Shown here piece after piece: positions 1 through 14,300 of a DNA stretch of 64,000 bases (positions within the stretch are counted from its first letter, which is position 1; each line of letters begins with the position of its first letter). The DNA is taken from assembly GCF_963678635.1 (NCBI RefSeq), contig NC_087069.1, forward strand, positions 14,980,660-15,044,659, written 5' to 3'. Made by a program: the position numbers and the translations under genes. The notes under the pieces were generated by a model. It had not been told where the DNA came from and ran no database searches. It saw only the letters and a program-made list of their open reading frames with translations. The stretch is from Symsagittifera roscoffensis. Lineage: Eukaryota > Xenacoelomorpha > Acoela > Convolutidae.

Positions 1-778
1 CGAAACAAATCCCAACTTGAAAATTCACAATCAACACTTTCTCGTAAAATTAACAATATGAAAATGTAACCAATTGACAGTTGGAAAAGAGTAATGAACG
101 CAAGGAAACAAAAAAAAACTAACTTGTATTTTGAAAAAACTTGAACTTTTTCCAAATTGAGAAAACTAGCTCAATAGGTAAAGCTTTTAATTCGCTGGGA
201 TATCTGATAATTAGATTCCATTTTCGAAGTTAGAAGTCTTTCGTGACCTTTACATTTTGCTGTTCAATAGTGGAGTTTTACAAAGGGAATGAACTGATAC
301 TAAATAAAATCAAAAGTCAATCCGCAAAAATAGTAAGTTTGAGCCTGAACAAATTTTAAGATTTTTCCTGATAAAAAAATCATCGCGACCATATAAGAGT
401 CTGAACATTAATAACGTGAAAAATGACGAGTTTTTAGCTAACCTCTAAAAAGTTTCTGAAAAACTATATGCATTGCCAAAAAAGTCATTAAACTTTCTTG
501 CTTTTCCTTTCCACGGAAAAGAAGGACTTTATTTCTCATAGGTTAAAACAAACTCAGCGTTTATTTTAAAAATATTCAAATTTAATTTAACTCCAATTGG
601 ACAGCAAACGGACCCGGTACGATCTCAAAATGTGGCCCCAATTGGCACATGAATATATTTCAATATTTCTAAGCTTTATGACAAAATAACCAGTTCAGGC
701 AAAAAAAACGTTGGATACACATATTTTTGATTACAAAAACCTCTTAGTAATTGAAAACATGGCCAACTCAAAGTTGAA

Positions 779-1210
779 AAGAGTAATGAATACAAGAAAA
801 CAAAAACCACTGACTTTGTTGAAAAAATCTTAACTTACGAAACTTAAAGAAAAAATTAAATGCCCTTTAACTTCTTGGAATTTCTTGAAAAAATAATGAT
901 TGGCTTTTTTCTGATAACATAAACCCAACTTGATAAAATTGAATCAATAGGTAGGGTTTTTAGTGCGCTGGAAAACTAAAAACCGTTCAGATTTTTTTTT
1001 GCGCCATTTCCACGTTCGTATTTGGGGAGTGCTATTTACGCAAACTTCAGCAGATAAAATTCAATTGAACTCAAAAAGTGCACATATACTTAAGTGCATT
1101 CATAAATGAATTAACAAGTATGAATGCACATCTGTAGTTATTATAAAAATTTTCATGAAAAAAAATCACAAAGACCTATATAAGAGTCTTCACTATAAAC
1201 ATTACTCTTA
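779..1210. mobile_element. MITE-like element, copy b
   Basis: The left end AAGAGTAATGAATAC and right end AACATTACTCTT form an imperfect terminal inverted repeat. The interior shares blocks with the other copies, including CCACTTTCG/CCATTTCCACGTTCG, CAATTGAACTC, AGTGCATTCATAAATG and GACCTATATAAGAGTCTTCAC. No ORF; non-autonomous. Confidence 0.65.
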
Positions 1211-1706
1211 AAACATGCATAGAAAAATAAATGGCCATAAACTTCGTTGACCTTCTAGCAAAATTTATATTTGACAATTTTTCCATGAAATTATCCCAAT
1301 TTGAGAAAACTTGATGAAATCGTACAGATTTTATTTCGCTGGAAATCTGATAATTAAGTTCCACTTTCGAAACTAGAAGTCGATCACGTTTTAAGTGATT
1401 TTTACACTTTTGCTGTTCGACAGTGGATTTTGCCCTCCTTTTAACAAAGAAAAAAATTGAACTTAAAAAAAATCGAAAAGTCAAATCAAGAAAAATCAAC
1501 CGAGAAAATAAATCGCAAAAAATCGCGAGACTTATTACTAAAAAAAGAAATCACCAGGACCTATGAGCACCGAATCCATTTAATAATTTTGCAGCACCGA
1601 ATCCATTTAAAATATTTCAAAAAGCTCCAAATAAGTACCGAATTTCAGATAAAAACTCGAATATAGGGAAGAGACTGTATGAAACATAGCCAATCAAAGA
1701 TTCGAA

Positions 1707-2137
1707 AAGAGTAATGAACGTAAGTAAAGATAAAAAAACACCGATTTTCTTGAAAAAATCTCAACTTTCGAACTTCAAAGAAAAAATAGATGCCCTTTAA
1801 GCTCTTTGAATTTCTAGAACAATTTATGATTGGCGCTTTTTTGATAACATGAACCCAACTTGAAAAAACTGGATCCATAAGTAAAGTTTTTATTCCGCTG
1901 GAAATCTAAAAATTAAATTCCACTTTCGAAACTAGAAATCGTTCACGTTTTTTCGCGCTATTTTCACGTTCGTTTTTGAAGAGTGATATTTACGTCACTT
2001 TCAGCAGGTAAATTTCAATTGAACTCAAAAAAGCATTATACCTAAGTGCATCAATATTTTAATACTTTTTCCTGAAAAAAAAAACAAAAAAAAATCAGCA
2101 AGACCTATAAAAAAGTCTTCACTAGTTCACTACTCTT
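1707..2137. mobile_element. MITE-like element, copy c
   Basis: The left end is AAGAGTAATGAACGTAAG and the right end is CTTCACTAGTTCACTACTCTT, an imperfect terminal inverted repeat. About 431 bp, with the same internal blocks as the copies at 779, 7800, 27190 and 29568. It is non-coding. A further, more diverged copy runs from AAGAGTAATGAACG at 87 to ~425. Confidence 0.7.
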
Positions 2138-4139
2138 AAAAATATAAGAAATTCAAGCAAATCAAAAAACCCACTGATTTTTAAAACAATCAGCTTTAAA
2201 ATTTAGAAGAAAAAACATAAAGCTTAAGGTCTTAGTAAATCCAGTTGAAGGTTAGATCAATAATTGTTTAGTCTATTCATGGAAACTCTAAGACCTTAAG
2301 CTTAAAAATTTCGAACCTCATCAATAGGTATTTTTTAATCCGCCGGTATGTAAAAACTACCCAAAAGCGAATCGACTACGACAAAAAGAAGCTTTGAAAA
2401 GGCAAAAAAGAAATAAATAAATAATTTTGCTATACGTAGGAATCGAACCTCCAACTTGGAGAAAAGATGTCTCTTGTCCTAACATCCGCAACACGGTCGG
2501 TTCATTATACTCTAACACAAGCAACCAACAGATCAGCTACATATGCTAATATGTTTCCAATGCTATGCAGCAAATTGCCAGGAAATAGATAATCCCTTTT
2601 ATTTGCGAGATAAGTTGGAAAAAAATTCGTAATATAACACTACGCTCGCTAGCTTGGTTGTTTCGAGGTCCACTTTTGAACATAAAAAATAACGTTTTTT
2701 TTGCTCGTCAAAAAACTTTAACTGTTAGAGCGCAATTCTTCTATTTCGCAAACAAAACTTTAAAAATCAAAAATCGGACCAACAAGATACAGATAAGCCG
2801 GGACAATTTTTTTGAATCAGTGACTTTTTAATTCACTAAATCATTCACTTCGTTACTTTTTATCTAACTAAAAATTGAAAAGTTACAAATATCTACACAA
2901 ACTCAAAAATGCACTTCGCAAACACAAGTGAAAAAAAGGTGAAATAAGAAAAAAAAAACAGGTAAAAACAAGCCTTGAAAAAACTTTTGCCATGAGCCTC
3001 AAATGAAACTCCGAACTCGAGATAACTAGCCTTAAGTCCTTGCATCTGTGCCACAATCGCTTGAAAATATATTTTCAAGAGCTACCAATAAAGCAACTAC
3101 AGTTGCTATCAATTTGCCAATGCTAAACAAAAGTGCAGCTAAAGGAGAAAACTATTTCAATGTTCTGGATTTGATTCTCCGATCTATAGATTAGCACTCT
3201 CACGCTCTCGCATCTGTGCCACGGTCACTTGGAAGAAACTGACACTAATCATCAATAAAGCAGCAACCAATACAGTCACTAATAAATCAAAAATATCTTT
3301 AACTCTGGCTTAATTGAAATGTCTGAGTTTTCGCTTAATTTAGTGTCTGTAGCTAGCATCAATCATTATTTTATGAGGCACAGCAGCACTCAGTAGAATT
3401 AAACCCCCAAAAAAAACAAATTTGAGGTTTTAACGCATTATACAAAACAATAGTAATCTAAAACGGTTCTCCTGCATGAATCATACCTCAAAGCGTACAA
3501 AAAAACTATTTCTAAATTTTTCGCAAACTCTTAAAAAACAGTGGAACTTTTCTGCTCAAGAGTTTTCGAGAAATGAAAAACAAGTAAAATCATTTTTGGT
3601 ACACTATCAGGCATGAATAAGGAAAGAGAACCGTCAATGTTAAAAGAAATGAATTTAGCTCATCAAAATGTTTAGTAATGCAAATTATGAAGTATCTTAC
3701 ACTTGAGCAGGTATTTTGAAAAAACAGGTAGTCCGTTAGAACGGTCTTAGCTTCGCCAAAAATACCAACATCTTGTCTGGACAGAAAATAAAATGTATAC
3801 AAAGGCGACGCGGAGCTTTACACTTCTTGCGATACATCAAAAGAATAGATTAGCAAGAAAGCCGACACAAAAAATGAGAAAATTATGCTTACCTTAAAAT
3901 GACCCCAAATTAGGTCACTAGGCCGATAAAATGCAAGCCCAAATCATTTGCGCCGAATATAAACTTTAAGCGAAAAAACAAAAACAGCAAAAAATACGGC
4001 TAGTAAATGAAAAATTGCAGGAGTAATTCAAAATACTAAAACCAATTACATTGAAAATTGCGTTAAAAACAATCAACTAAAGCGACAAAACTCAAGCAGA
4101 CTAACTAAAGGCCGAATTTTTTTCGGGAAAGAACTTTCT

Positions 4140-4235
4140 AGTGTAAAAACAACAGTCCCTGGTCAGATTCGAACCCACGAGATTTGCCATCCCAGGCGTA
4201 TTCTTAACCTCTAGGCTAAGTGCCGGACACGCATA
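4140..4235 (-). repeat. tRNA-like SINE head or tRNA relic
   Basis: On the minus strand, CACTTAGCCTAGAGGTTAAG (A-box-like, with a possible D-stem CTTA/TAAG) is followed by GTGGGTTCGAATCTGACC (B box). Anticodon and T stems pair poorly, so it is a relic. A related segment, more degenerate, lies at ~14,265-14,345. Confidence 0.5.
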
Positions 4236-5041
4236 GAAGTTTGAATTCATTATGAACCAAGATACACGTGATTCTGTTTAACAAGTTGTTAGCCCAAAAA
4301 AACGTATATATTCCGATTTGATAACGCTTGCCAATCGCAAGCGTAAATAAACATGCTCAAAACGTCTGTCCGTGAAGCCAAGTTTGTTGGGAGTCCGCCT
4401 GTCATTGATGAATGAAATCTTAAATGAGGAAAATAGTTCAAAACTTAGTCGTAATTCCCTTCGCAAGGGCAATCAAAACCAACAGGAAACACTATTCACA
4501 TGATGGCGAAGCTGCGCTCCGACGAGGAGCATAGAAACCTAACGGACACTTGACTAGCGGCAAACACTGGCCACCAAAACGCAAAAAACAGATGCTATGA
4601 AACTCCCAACACTACTGATCGCGATTATACCAAACACGCCAGCAAACAAGTGAACATTTCAAACACAGAGGCGAACCTACTCTTCGCAAACTCTAGCTAT
4701 AACACAACACGGCAAAAAGCAGCACTAGAGTTCTAGAAAAAAACAATAAGCTTCGATATTAGTGCAATAAGCCTCGAATTAGTAAACAATTCGTCGACGT
4801 CTCGGATTCAATCTGCGACCTAGAGATTTTGAGGCACACACACTTAAACTCATCTACGAACGCTCAATAAATCACAAATAAACCAGAGAACAGATCGTGA
4901 TGATAACAGCAAAAAGGCACAGAAGTGAACACTTTTAATGAACACTTTTATTTGCGAATAAGGTTAGAAAAAAAGAAAGTTCGTACTAAAACACTAGCTG
5001 CTCGCTAGCATAATGAACATTTATTTGCTACTTAGGTTGAT

Positions 5042-5113
5042 ATCGTGTTGCCGATGTTGCATTTACCTTAGAACAAGTTGCATCGTGTTGCCGATGTTGC
5101 ATTTACCTTAGAA
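5042..5113. repeat. 40-bp tandem duplication spanning a GANAB splice donor
   Basis: Sequence starting ATCGTGTTGCCGATGTTGC repeats with period 40 (at 5042 and 5082), about 1.8 copies. Each copy contains the minus-strand donor AAG|GTAAAT, giving two identical donors with exon edges at 5107 and 5067. Use of the distal donor would add 40 nt and shift the frame. Confidence 0.9.
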
Positions 5114-5333
5114 TCTGGCGCCACAATCAAAGTTAACGGGTCATCTCTACTCAGTACTGAACTCCTTCTAATCCTGCCTCTAGTGGGTAAAATAGATCCC
5201 CCTCTGTAGTACACAGGTATTGAGTCCATGTCTGCTTCTACTGTGATTCGAAGCGGTGCCTGGTGAGATGTGAGGGTTTTGTAGTCGTACCACAGATCAG
5301 TGCCTGGTAGGGCGACATTGACACTCGTGGATC
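5107..5333 (-). CDS. GANAB: GANAB exon 15, last exon in window
   Basis: The acceptor TTTCACAG precedes 5333 and the donor GTAAAT follows 5107. It includes [23 protein letters not shown] and RIRRSS. The donor sits in a 40-bp tandem duplication, so an identical second donor lies 40 bases on. The first is preferred because it ends in phase at the usual position. The following exon is outside the window. Confidence 0.92.
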
Positions 5334-8300
5334 CTGTGAAAGAAAAAGTAGGGTACAAACATAGCCGATAGCGACAGAAAACTGGATCAAAGATTTAAAA
5401 ACCACTTTCGAGCCAAGAAGTTTTCATGACCTTTACATTTTTGCTGTTCGATTTGAAGTTTGCCTACCTTTTAAGAAAAGAAGTGAACTTAAAAAGAAAT
5501 CAAAACCGCAAAAATTCAAAATTAAGCGTAAACAAAGTTTAGACTTTTCACTAAAAAAATCAGCAAGACCTTTTTAAGAGTATTAACTACGTTTATGACT
5601 CTTAATCGTCACCTCAATGATTAAAGCCTCAACTACGTTTATCGACTCTAAATATTACCAAACACTAGCTAAAGATAATGGAATCAAAAATTAAACTAAA
5701 TCCGTTGATGTATAGGTACAAAATGGAGAAAAAAGTCCAATTCAACCGTTGGATAGAAGTGAAAAACTGTGAAAAACTGCAACAATCATAGAGAAGGCCA
5801 GCCAACGAATATACAGGTGATAATCGCCACAAGGCATATATTTATGTATACAATGCATAAATCAAGTATCTTTATTCTTAATTATCGCAGAAAAAAAAAC
5901 AAATAACAATTTAATGGATTCTACTTTCATGCATTCTTTCATCTAATGTAAAATTATAAAAAAAAGTCTCCGATAAAAAACATCAAAGTTTCAATACAAG
6001 CACCTTTGAAACGGTAGCCTCAAGTTAACCTATTAAATAAGCTCAACTTTCAGGTGATTTTTAACAACTCAGAAAAAAAACCTCAGATCTTGGAAAAAAT
6101 ATCTGCAACCTTTGAGTGTACTATGACAACACTCAATTACAGAGAGTAATTTCAAAAAAAATTTATTCAAGTTTTTTTTTTAATTCAAATTTTTCATATC
6201 TGAGTTCTTTGAAAAATTTTAAAATGACATAAAAAACGTCACATCTCAGAAACTAAAAGCAATTAGGCAGTCGTTTTTGGAGGTTACAGGTTGGGAATTT
6301 CAAATTGAGAAACTTCAAATTGAAGTTATCTAAAAAAATTAAAAAATCATATAAAAAGCGTCATATCTCGCTAATTACAAAGACTTGAGCAGTCATATTT
6401 AGAGGCAAGATTCGAAAATTCTGAGAGTAACCATAGAATCCCCAACTACAGGGTTAGAAATTTAAAATTTTGGAAAAAAAATTAAATTTAAGGCTTTTGA
6501 AAAACTTATTGGAAGAATAACATATCGGAAAAACAACAAAAATTTGACCAGTCATATTTGGAGGCAAAATTCGGCAACACATGAGAGTATTCTGACAGCC
6601 CAAATTTTGAGAAATAAAAAAAAAACGTCATATCTCGAAAACTACAAGGATTTGAGCAGTTATATTCAGACGCAACAGTAGCAACCTCAGAAAATACCCT
6701 GACAGAGCCTCACTTTAGAGATGGCAACTTCAATTGTGATATTTATTATACCTAGAATCTTTGAACAACTTTCACAGAGGCGAAGTTGCACTTCGCATAC
6801 ACAATCAAAAATATAACCGATAACGCTACTGGAAAAACTGAAGGCGTAAAATTTTGAGTCTACAATTTTCTTAAGTGACGCACGCCAATTATGAGTCTGC
6901 ATAATTACTAAGTTACGCAAGCAATTAAGACGCATTAGAATTTCCAGTCAATTTGAAAAAAAAAATTACCTTCTAAGATATCTCAATTTATAGAGCGGAT
7001 GCATTTCAACTAGTATACGAAAAAGTTCATTTAAAACATAAGGACAAGCCCAGGTTCGAACCCTCTTATTTCGGTGCGGGTCTCCTTCCCTACCTCTACG
7101 CTACAGATCCATGATACCTTGAAGCTAAAGTGCTATTTGTAGTATAAAAGTATATGTTTATATCCTTAGCATTGGCTGTACTTAATAGCTGGTTATTGAT
7201 CAAAATGAACATTTTCAAAATGAACACATTTTGTCGCAACTATATTTGCGTCGCATCAATAGTTGCGAACACAATTTTTCGCAACATATTTGCGTCGCAA
7301 CCATTGTTATTTTGCGAACAATAGTTGTGCTGGACAAAAAGAGTTCATACTATCACACAAGCTTTAACGTCACATCTCGGAAACTAAGAGCATTTGAATG
7401 CAAGATTTGCAATTTGGAACTCCTGAGAGTACCTTCATAGTACCCGATTAAATCGACTATACCTTTTAAATGTTTGAAAATTCTGAAAATTAAAAAAAAT
7501 TGACAAAACACGTCATATCTCGAAACCTGCAAAGAATTGAGCAGTCACATTTGGAGGCGAAAATCGCAACCCCTGGTGAAATCGTGACAGAATCGCATAA
7601 TTGGGTTTCTAATTTTAAATTCGACGAAATAAACAAACAATTCAGACTGGGAAATCAAAAAAAAAAATCATTGCAATATACGATATAGCATAAAAGTGAA
7701 AAAATTCTTTCGTTAAAAATACAAAATTAATACGTTGAAAAACCTTAAACGTGGCGAGATAGTGAAGCCCGCATTTAAATAAATGACAGAATTTTAAGAA
7801 AACACGTCCTAAAAAAAGCCGCCAAGACCTATATAAGACTCACCACTACGTTCATTACTCTTAATCATGTTAAAGCTCTTTGAATTTCAAGAACTAATTG
7901 CAACTTTTTTCTTGAAATTATCCCAATTTAAGAAAACTGGATTAAGGAGTAAACTTTTCATTCGCTAGTTAAACTTCAAACTAAATTCCACTTTCGAAAC
8001 TAGAAGTCTTTCACATTTTTTGGCTCTTTCCGCTCTCGTAATTGGAGAGTAATTTGCGTACCTTTTGGAAGATAATTTGAATTGGACTCAAAAAGTTCAC
8101 ATATACTTAAGCACATTCAAAAATGCATTAAAATGCATGAATGAAATTCTGTAGCAATTAGAGCATATAATCTTCGAGACCTATATAAGTGAAAATCACT
8201 TCGCTCTCTTACACTTGAACAATTTTTAAATTTGACCTTTATACCAAGTTTACTGCGTATCGACCGAATTTTAGATATTGCATCATAAAAACAGCGTAGC

Positions 8301-11300
8301 TGCAAAAACAAAGATTTTACCTTCATGTAGCACCGGTGCAACTAGTAAACTGGGTCCAACCATGAAGGCATCCTCCTTGTCGAAGAACTCCTCGGCGGTT
8401 GGGAACTCCACCCAGTAGGGCCTCATCAAGGGCTGGCCAGTTACTGAAGTCTTAAAGAACTGCGTGTACCTAACACAAAAGCAGTTAGCTTAAAGCAATG
8501 GGTAACTCAGAGACGAAGCTGCGCTTCGCAAACACTTGCGAGATCACCACCAAAAAGCAGCTCTATCAAGTGAAATAAGAAAAAGTAGAAACAAGCTTCG
8601 AATTAGCTAAAACTCGGCTACGTGTAGGATTCAAATCTGCGACCTGCTGCAATCAAGAGATTTTGAGTCTCACACACTATCCACTCAGCCACACAAGCTT
8701 AACAACCCACAAACACTAGTCACGAATAAAGCAGCTACATATGCTACTAACTTGCCAATGACATTCAGCAAAAGTGTCACCAAATACAAATAGACTCATT
8801 TTTCCATGTAATAATTTGGAATATGACAAACTGAAGGCATCCACACTAACTTTGCATGTAACAAATCGCAAAGCATAATGCCACATTATTTATAAATTAG
8901 GCATTTCAAAAAATTCCGAGATCTATTGAGTTAGAAAATTTCTGAAAGCGAGTTTCATTATTGTTATGTTTTTTGATACAAATCGCTTTTTTCGGTTCAT
9001 TCGATGAATTAAAAATGCCTCAACTGTGTTAACTTATTAGTATCCGAATGTCAAAGCGCATGCTGTCAAAAAGCTGTAAAGGTGTCCCAGCATTATTGGT
9101 GTGCCGCATCAATATTTGCGACTTTGGTTAGAAAAAAAAGAAGGTTCGTACTTATACACTCACTTCGCAAGTGTAAATAGCGATTATCAAATAATTAGTC
9201 ATTTCCATTTATCTTATCATCATCCCTGTTATGGATTTCAGTTAAAATAATTGAAACAAAAACGAATCATAATTTGTCATTTTTGCTTTCGATAAATTGT
9301 TGCATCAACTGCTGTGCCAATCATATAACTAATTGTACCAGTACAAACCTTATACTTTTATGCATATTTTTCAAATTGAAAAACAACCTTCGTACCATGA
9401 ATTTTCAACTCAAAAAAGGATATTAAATAACAAATAAAACAAAAACGAATATGAAGTACCAGTAAGGTAGGAATGTGTATCTTCGTCTGATGGCGTTCCT
9501 GATTCGTTTCGTGTTCTCCTCTCCGAACAACCACGGTTCACGTCTCTTGGTCTCAATGTGCGCATGTGCTCGGAAAAATGGAGTGAACGCTGCGAGCTTA
9601 AAAAACAACTAAATGGTAGAACTTAAAATAACACTCACAGCAAAAGGTTTTCAAAATTTATCAGCAATATTTGATTTTTCTGGAGTGAAAAAGATTTGCA
9701 AAGAAAATCAAGTAAGCCCGTCAAGAGGCAAGCATTCTATTCGCGACGCTTACTTCACATCTATCATTCCATCTTGCTAATTGACTAATATTTGCGGATT
9801 TCTGTAGTTCCATAACAAAAATGGAAGAAATGAAATTATCAAGTCTAAGCCACGTTGAACTGAACTTTTAATGAACGTGATTGTTGAAAAAATCTGCATG
9901 CCGCACCTGGTACCATCTGACTAGCAACTCTGGCGACGGATCCCCGAAGAATCCCCCCACATCCGCCCCCACAAAAGTCAGTCCCACAACATTCATAGAA
10001 AGCAACATGGGGATAGAGGCCCTCATGTGTTCCCAGCTGGCCTTGTTGTCGCCTAAGCAAAGCAAGAAAACTTTCATTTTCGTTGAGTGAATAAAATCCA
10101 TAGATACATACTGACTTAAGTAAATTCCGCCCATATTACATATGACATCAGGACAAAACTCCACTTCATTGAACAAATTTTCGTCTTTATAAAATTAACC
10201 AAAATTAGTCCAAAAAAGCACAAACTCCTTTATCCCTCGAAAAAACTTCCCGATTAGACATCTAGCCCCTATAAATGTTTTTTTTTTAAATATAAATTAG
10301 GCGAATTTTGGTGGAATTTTAATACCTGTCCACACTGCTCCCAATCTCTGGCCTCCAGCGAAGAATGATCGGCTAAGGACGAAAGGTCGGTGCTGGTTGT
10401 GGGACCTAAAAGACGAATCATCATAAACACATGATCTGAAACATGATTTCGCGCATAGTTCACATAATTATAAATTTAATCCATTATTCTTCTTCGTCAC
10501 TCGACTAGTTGAATATTTTTGAGACAAACAATACGTAACAATCTCACTTCTCTGTAGTAGCATCAACTGAAAAACATGTTCTCAGGGCGCTTTTATGTAG
10601 GAACAGCACATTTAATATTTGAGCAAACAGTGAAATAAAAGGATTAAAAGTATACAAACCCCGTTCCCATTTGTGATGTGATTTCAAATTTATTGTTATT
10701 ATAATGATTACATAGCATTCCAAAAAATGGCTACTACTGAGCTCTAAAACTATCGAAATCTTACCATTGCTTCAAAAGTAAACTACTCCATTTGAAATTT
10801 GTCCATATACAAAGGAGTACCATACCTGAGAAGTTGTCCCCTGTTGGTAGCCATGACCATGAGCATGCCATACATATTGTGTATGTCCCTGTGTTCCACT
10901 CCCCCATGGTGCAGGGCATCCTTGTGCATCGTAATTTCCGGCCCGTTGAACACTGACGGCTCATTCATGTCATTCCACGTGAACAGACTCAGAGTTGAGC
11001 CCTGGATGTCAGAGAAAGAAGCAAAAAAATATTCACATCTTCGATGATTTGCATGAATATGGATTAAACAGCTTACTTTCTTGGAAAAAAAATTATCAAT
11101 TAGACGAGAGATGCACAGAAATAATTCGAAAAAATTGCTTTAAATTGATGTCAGTAAGACTTCAAACGCTAATACAGATCAACTTTTCGTGCAATGCTTC
11201 GATCACAGTCTGTAAAAAAAACTGGATATTAATTTTACGAGCTGCTTGAAACCCATTTTGTGACTGTTTTGATGCTATATCAAATCAGAAATGTAAATAA

Positions 11301-14300
11301 GTGAAACCATGTTTGCGTTTTCAGACAGTACTAACTTTAGCCGTCATTTTTAAATCTTTGCTAGCCGCTTACTTCGAATCTTATTACAATTTAACAAGCG
11401 TGTAACGCACTTCCGGTTCTTCAAACAGATTAGAGAAAATTGCTTATATAAAAGGTATATGAACAAAAAACATCGAAATGAAAGCAATCGTAACATTGGA
11501 CAGAAATCCAACAATTGCGGGAATCCAACAATTTAAAACTGAATCCAACAAAAATTGAACGATTAAAACAATTTCAACCTAAGGATTTTTGAACTAAAAT
11601 AGTCAAAACTACTCGAATTCAGATCTTCGTAAATTTATTTATTTCATAAGCTAAAGCCTAAAATCACCGAGAGCATACAAATGCACTCTCCCTAATTAGA
11701 AAAGATTTCGCTTGCTAAATCATCAAATTCACAAACAGGATTTATAAGCCAGCGTAATCAATTTTAAAACATCAGACTCTTTTCTCTTTATTTAGTTTCG
11801 AGTTAATGGAAAATTTTGAAATATCATAAAAAACGCCAATTTCGAAAACTTAACACTTTGATAAATAAATTTAGGATGGGATGCCACATCTGCATCCGCT
11901 GGTAGTAACCTGACATCAACTCACCAAAGAGTCGACATTTTCAAATTTTGATTTTTTTTTGGGAATTTAACTTTTGAGAACTTTCTAAAAACATAAAAAC
12001 GTCATATCTAAGAACAGAAGGACATTTAGCAGTCGTTTTTGGAATCCAGATAACACCCTGAGTGTATCTTGAGAGCATCCTATATTGGGTACCTTGTTAA
12101 GTATTTCCAATTTGGTGAAGTTTTTTTTAAATTCGTGTTTTTTGAAAACTTTTGAAAAAGCGTAAAAAACGGCATACCTCAGAAACTAAGATGATTTGAA
12201 CAATCAAACTTGGAGTCAAGATCTCCGACCTCTGAGAATACTCTGAGACCGCCACACTATAGGGTTGGGGATTTCAAATTTGAAACTTCTTTTTTAGACA
12301 GTAATTTCTTTCAAGTAATAGATACTAGAAACCACTACCAAAAAAAAGATAAAAGGAAAAAGGCTAGTTTGGAATCCGCGAAAAAAAGCCTTAGTTTGTC
12401 AGTTTTGGCTTTACCTTGCAAAATTAACTAGTACACATTAACGACACCCTTACCTACTTATGTACCCTAAACCTTCAAATTATATTCTAGTGCTTAATGA
12501 TAAATAGCCTACACACCTTGTACATGTCCAGTGAGAACAGTCCCGCCCACCATGTCTGCGCAGCCGGGTTCAGATAGTCCACCCACGAGGAGTCTCCAGG
12601 CCAACACCACCCATTGTAGTCCGTCTTCCCATCACTCTTCTTCACAAAGTAGCCCAGTCGGGTAGCCTCATCGTACACATGGAAGCCTCCTGTTCGCTTG
12701 ATATGGGGGTCTATTATAGTCACCATCTGGTAGATTTAAAATAACTAATTTAAGATTATTGAAAACTTTTTGGGGTCCTTCATTAAACCTAGATTCTGTT
12801 GCATCCCCATCCCCCCATTTTTTTTTATTTAAGTCGATTTTTTAAATTAAAGTCCGATTTTTTCAAAAACTGCCGAGTAGCTTAGAAAAACCAAAAGAAG
12901 TATTACAGAAATTTATGGAAATGAAACTTATTAGGGAAACAGTTGATCATTTTTCAGTTATAGTTCAGAACCTTCATACTGGTCGCTTTACAAAACTGGC
13001 GGGTAAATGTTGGCGTGTAATTGGCGGTAAAAATACGCCACTGAATGAGAAAATTTGGATTTTCCCACCTTTGATTTAAATCGAACAAAACCTCAATCAT
13101 TACTAGTGCCATCAAAAATATTCACCAGAAAAATGAATTCTCCGTCTTCTTTTAAAACCCGTAACGACAATTTGTGCCTCTACAAACCTTTCTGCCCTTT
13201 GCGTTCAGATCGTCCAGCAATTGCTTCGAATCTGGAAACTTGTGAGCATCCCAGGTGAAATACTTCTTCTCAACCGTGTGTTCTATGTCTAGCCAGAGGA
13301 CATCATATGGGATGTCGTGCTCATCGAATCCACTGTCCACTGCTCTGCAGTCCTTGTCGTCGTTGTAGTTCCATCTGCACTGATGATAAGCAATAGAGAA
13401 TGCCTGAAACAAGGAGTTCGGTCAAAAAGTAGACATGTCATAAAGTAGACAAATTGTAAACCGATCACAATCGAATGTCATAAAGTAGAGAAGTCGTAAG
13501 CCAACCACAACCGAGATTAAAAAAATAAAGGTACGACGTATTTTCTTTTCTCTACTCGACTGGCTTACGACGTGTCTACTTAGTGGTGTCTACTTTTTGC
13601 TACGTAAAACTGAAAAAAGCACAGAAGGCATTAGCTCACTAGGTAATTACCATTCAGCAATGCCACTCAAAAACAATCCAAAAATTCATTTTTGCAAACT
13701 ATTTTTTGTACAACTTTGTGCATGAAAATTGCAACACATTCGAAGTGGAGCATCGCATCACTTCCGATACAAATGAAATAAAAGTTGAAGCAAACTATTC
13801 GACAATAAATGAAAAGCCACTAACTCGAAAAAAAGTGAATAAGATTGTCGAAAATCCATATCTGCTAAAGTTTCTTTGTCCCAAATTGTGTTCAATTTGA
13901 GTAACACATGACGAAGAACACAATCGCAAGAGTTAAATGGGCAATAAAAAAGCAACATGTTCATGAGAAATTTTGGGCTATCAAGTTTTGTACCCCATCT
14001 AACATAAACAAAAATATCTTTTCTATATCTTCAAACGACGCCATCTTAGACGACTAAGCCAAAAAAACATCAGCCGACGTCATTCAAGCAGAAAAATTCT
14101 TGAAAAAGAAAAATACATAATTAGGAAACCATTGTAATGAAGCAAAGTGAAGCTGAACTAGAGTGAAAAGTGCTTACACTTTAAAAAAGCCCCGGTTTCT
14201 GGCAACTAAGCAGACCAAAATAAGACAAGCTATATACAGACATTTTCAAAAAGAAAAATTTCAAAATATTGCAGATTCGAACCGAAGACCATTGTCGTCC

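Larger units (their letters stand above)
1..5041. other. GANAB intron 15 (partial), repeat-filled
   Basis: AT-rich sequence with no coding exon that I can see. I looked for the expected C-terminal GANAB motifs (acidic DDG-type strand) on the minus strand and found none, so the remaining exons should be to the left. It holds three MITE-like copies (~87-425, 779-1210, 1707-2137), tRNA-like segments at ~2435-2520 and ~4140-4235, and SINE-like pieces at ~2900-3300 and ~4500-5010. Confidence 0.7.

Noticed and set aside
4140-4235. Functional tRNA gene
   Set aside because: A- and B-box-like motifs are present, but anticodon and T stems do not pair well, and related degenerate copies exist; it is a SINE head or relic.
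7045-7115. Functional tRNA gene on the minus strand
   Set aside because: B box is good, but the segment is part of a repeated SINE family and the cloverleaf does not close.
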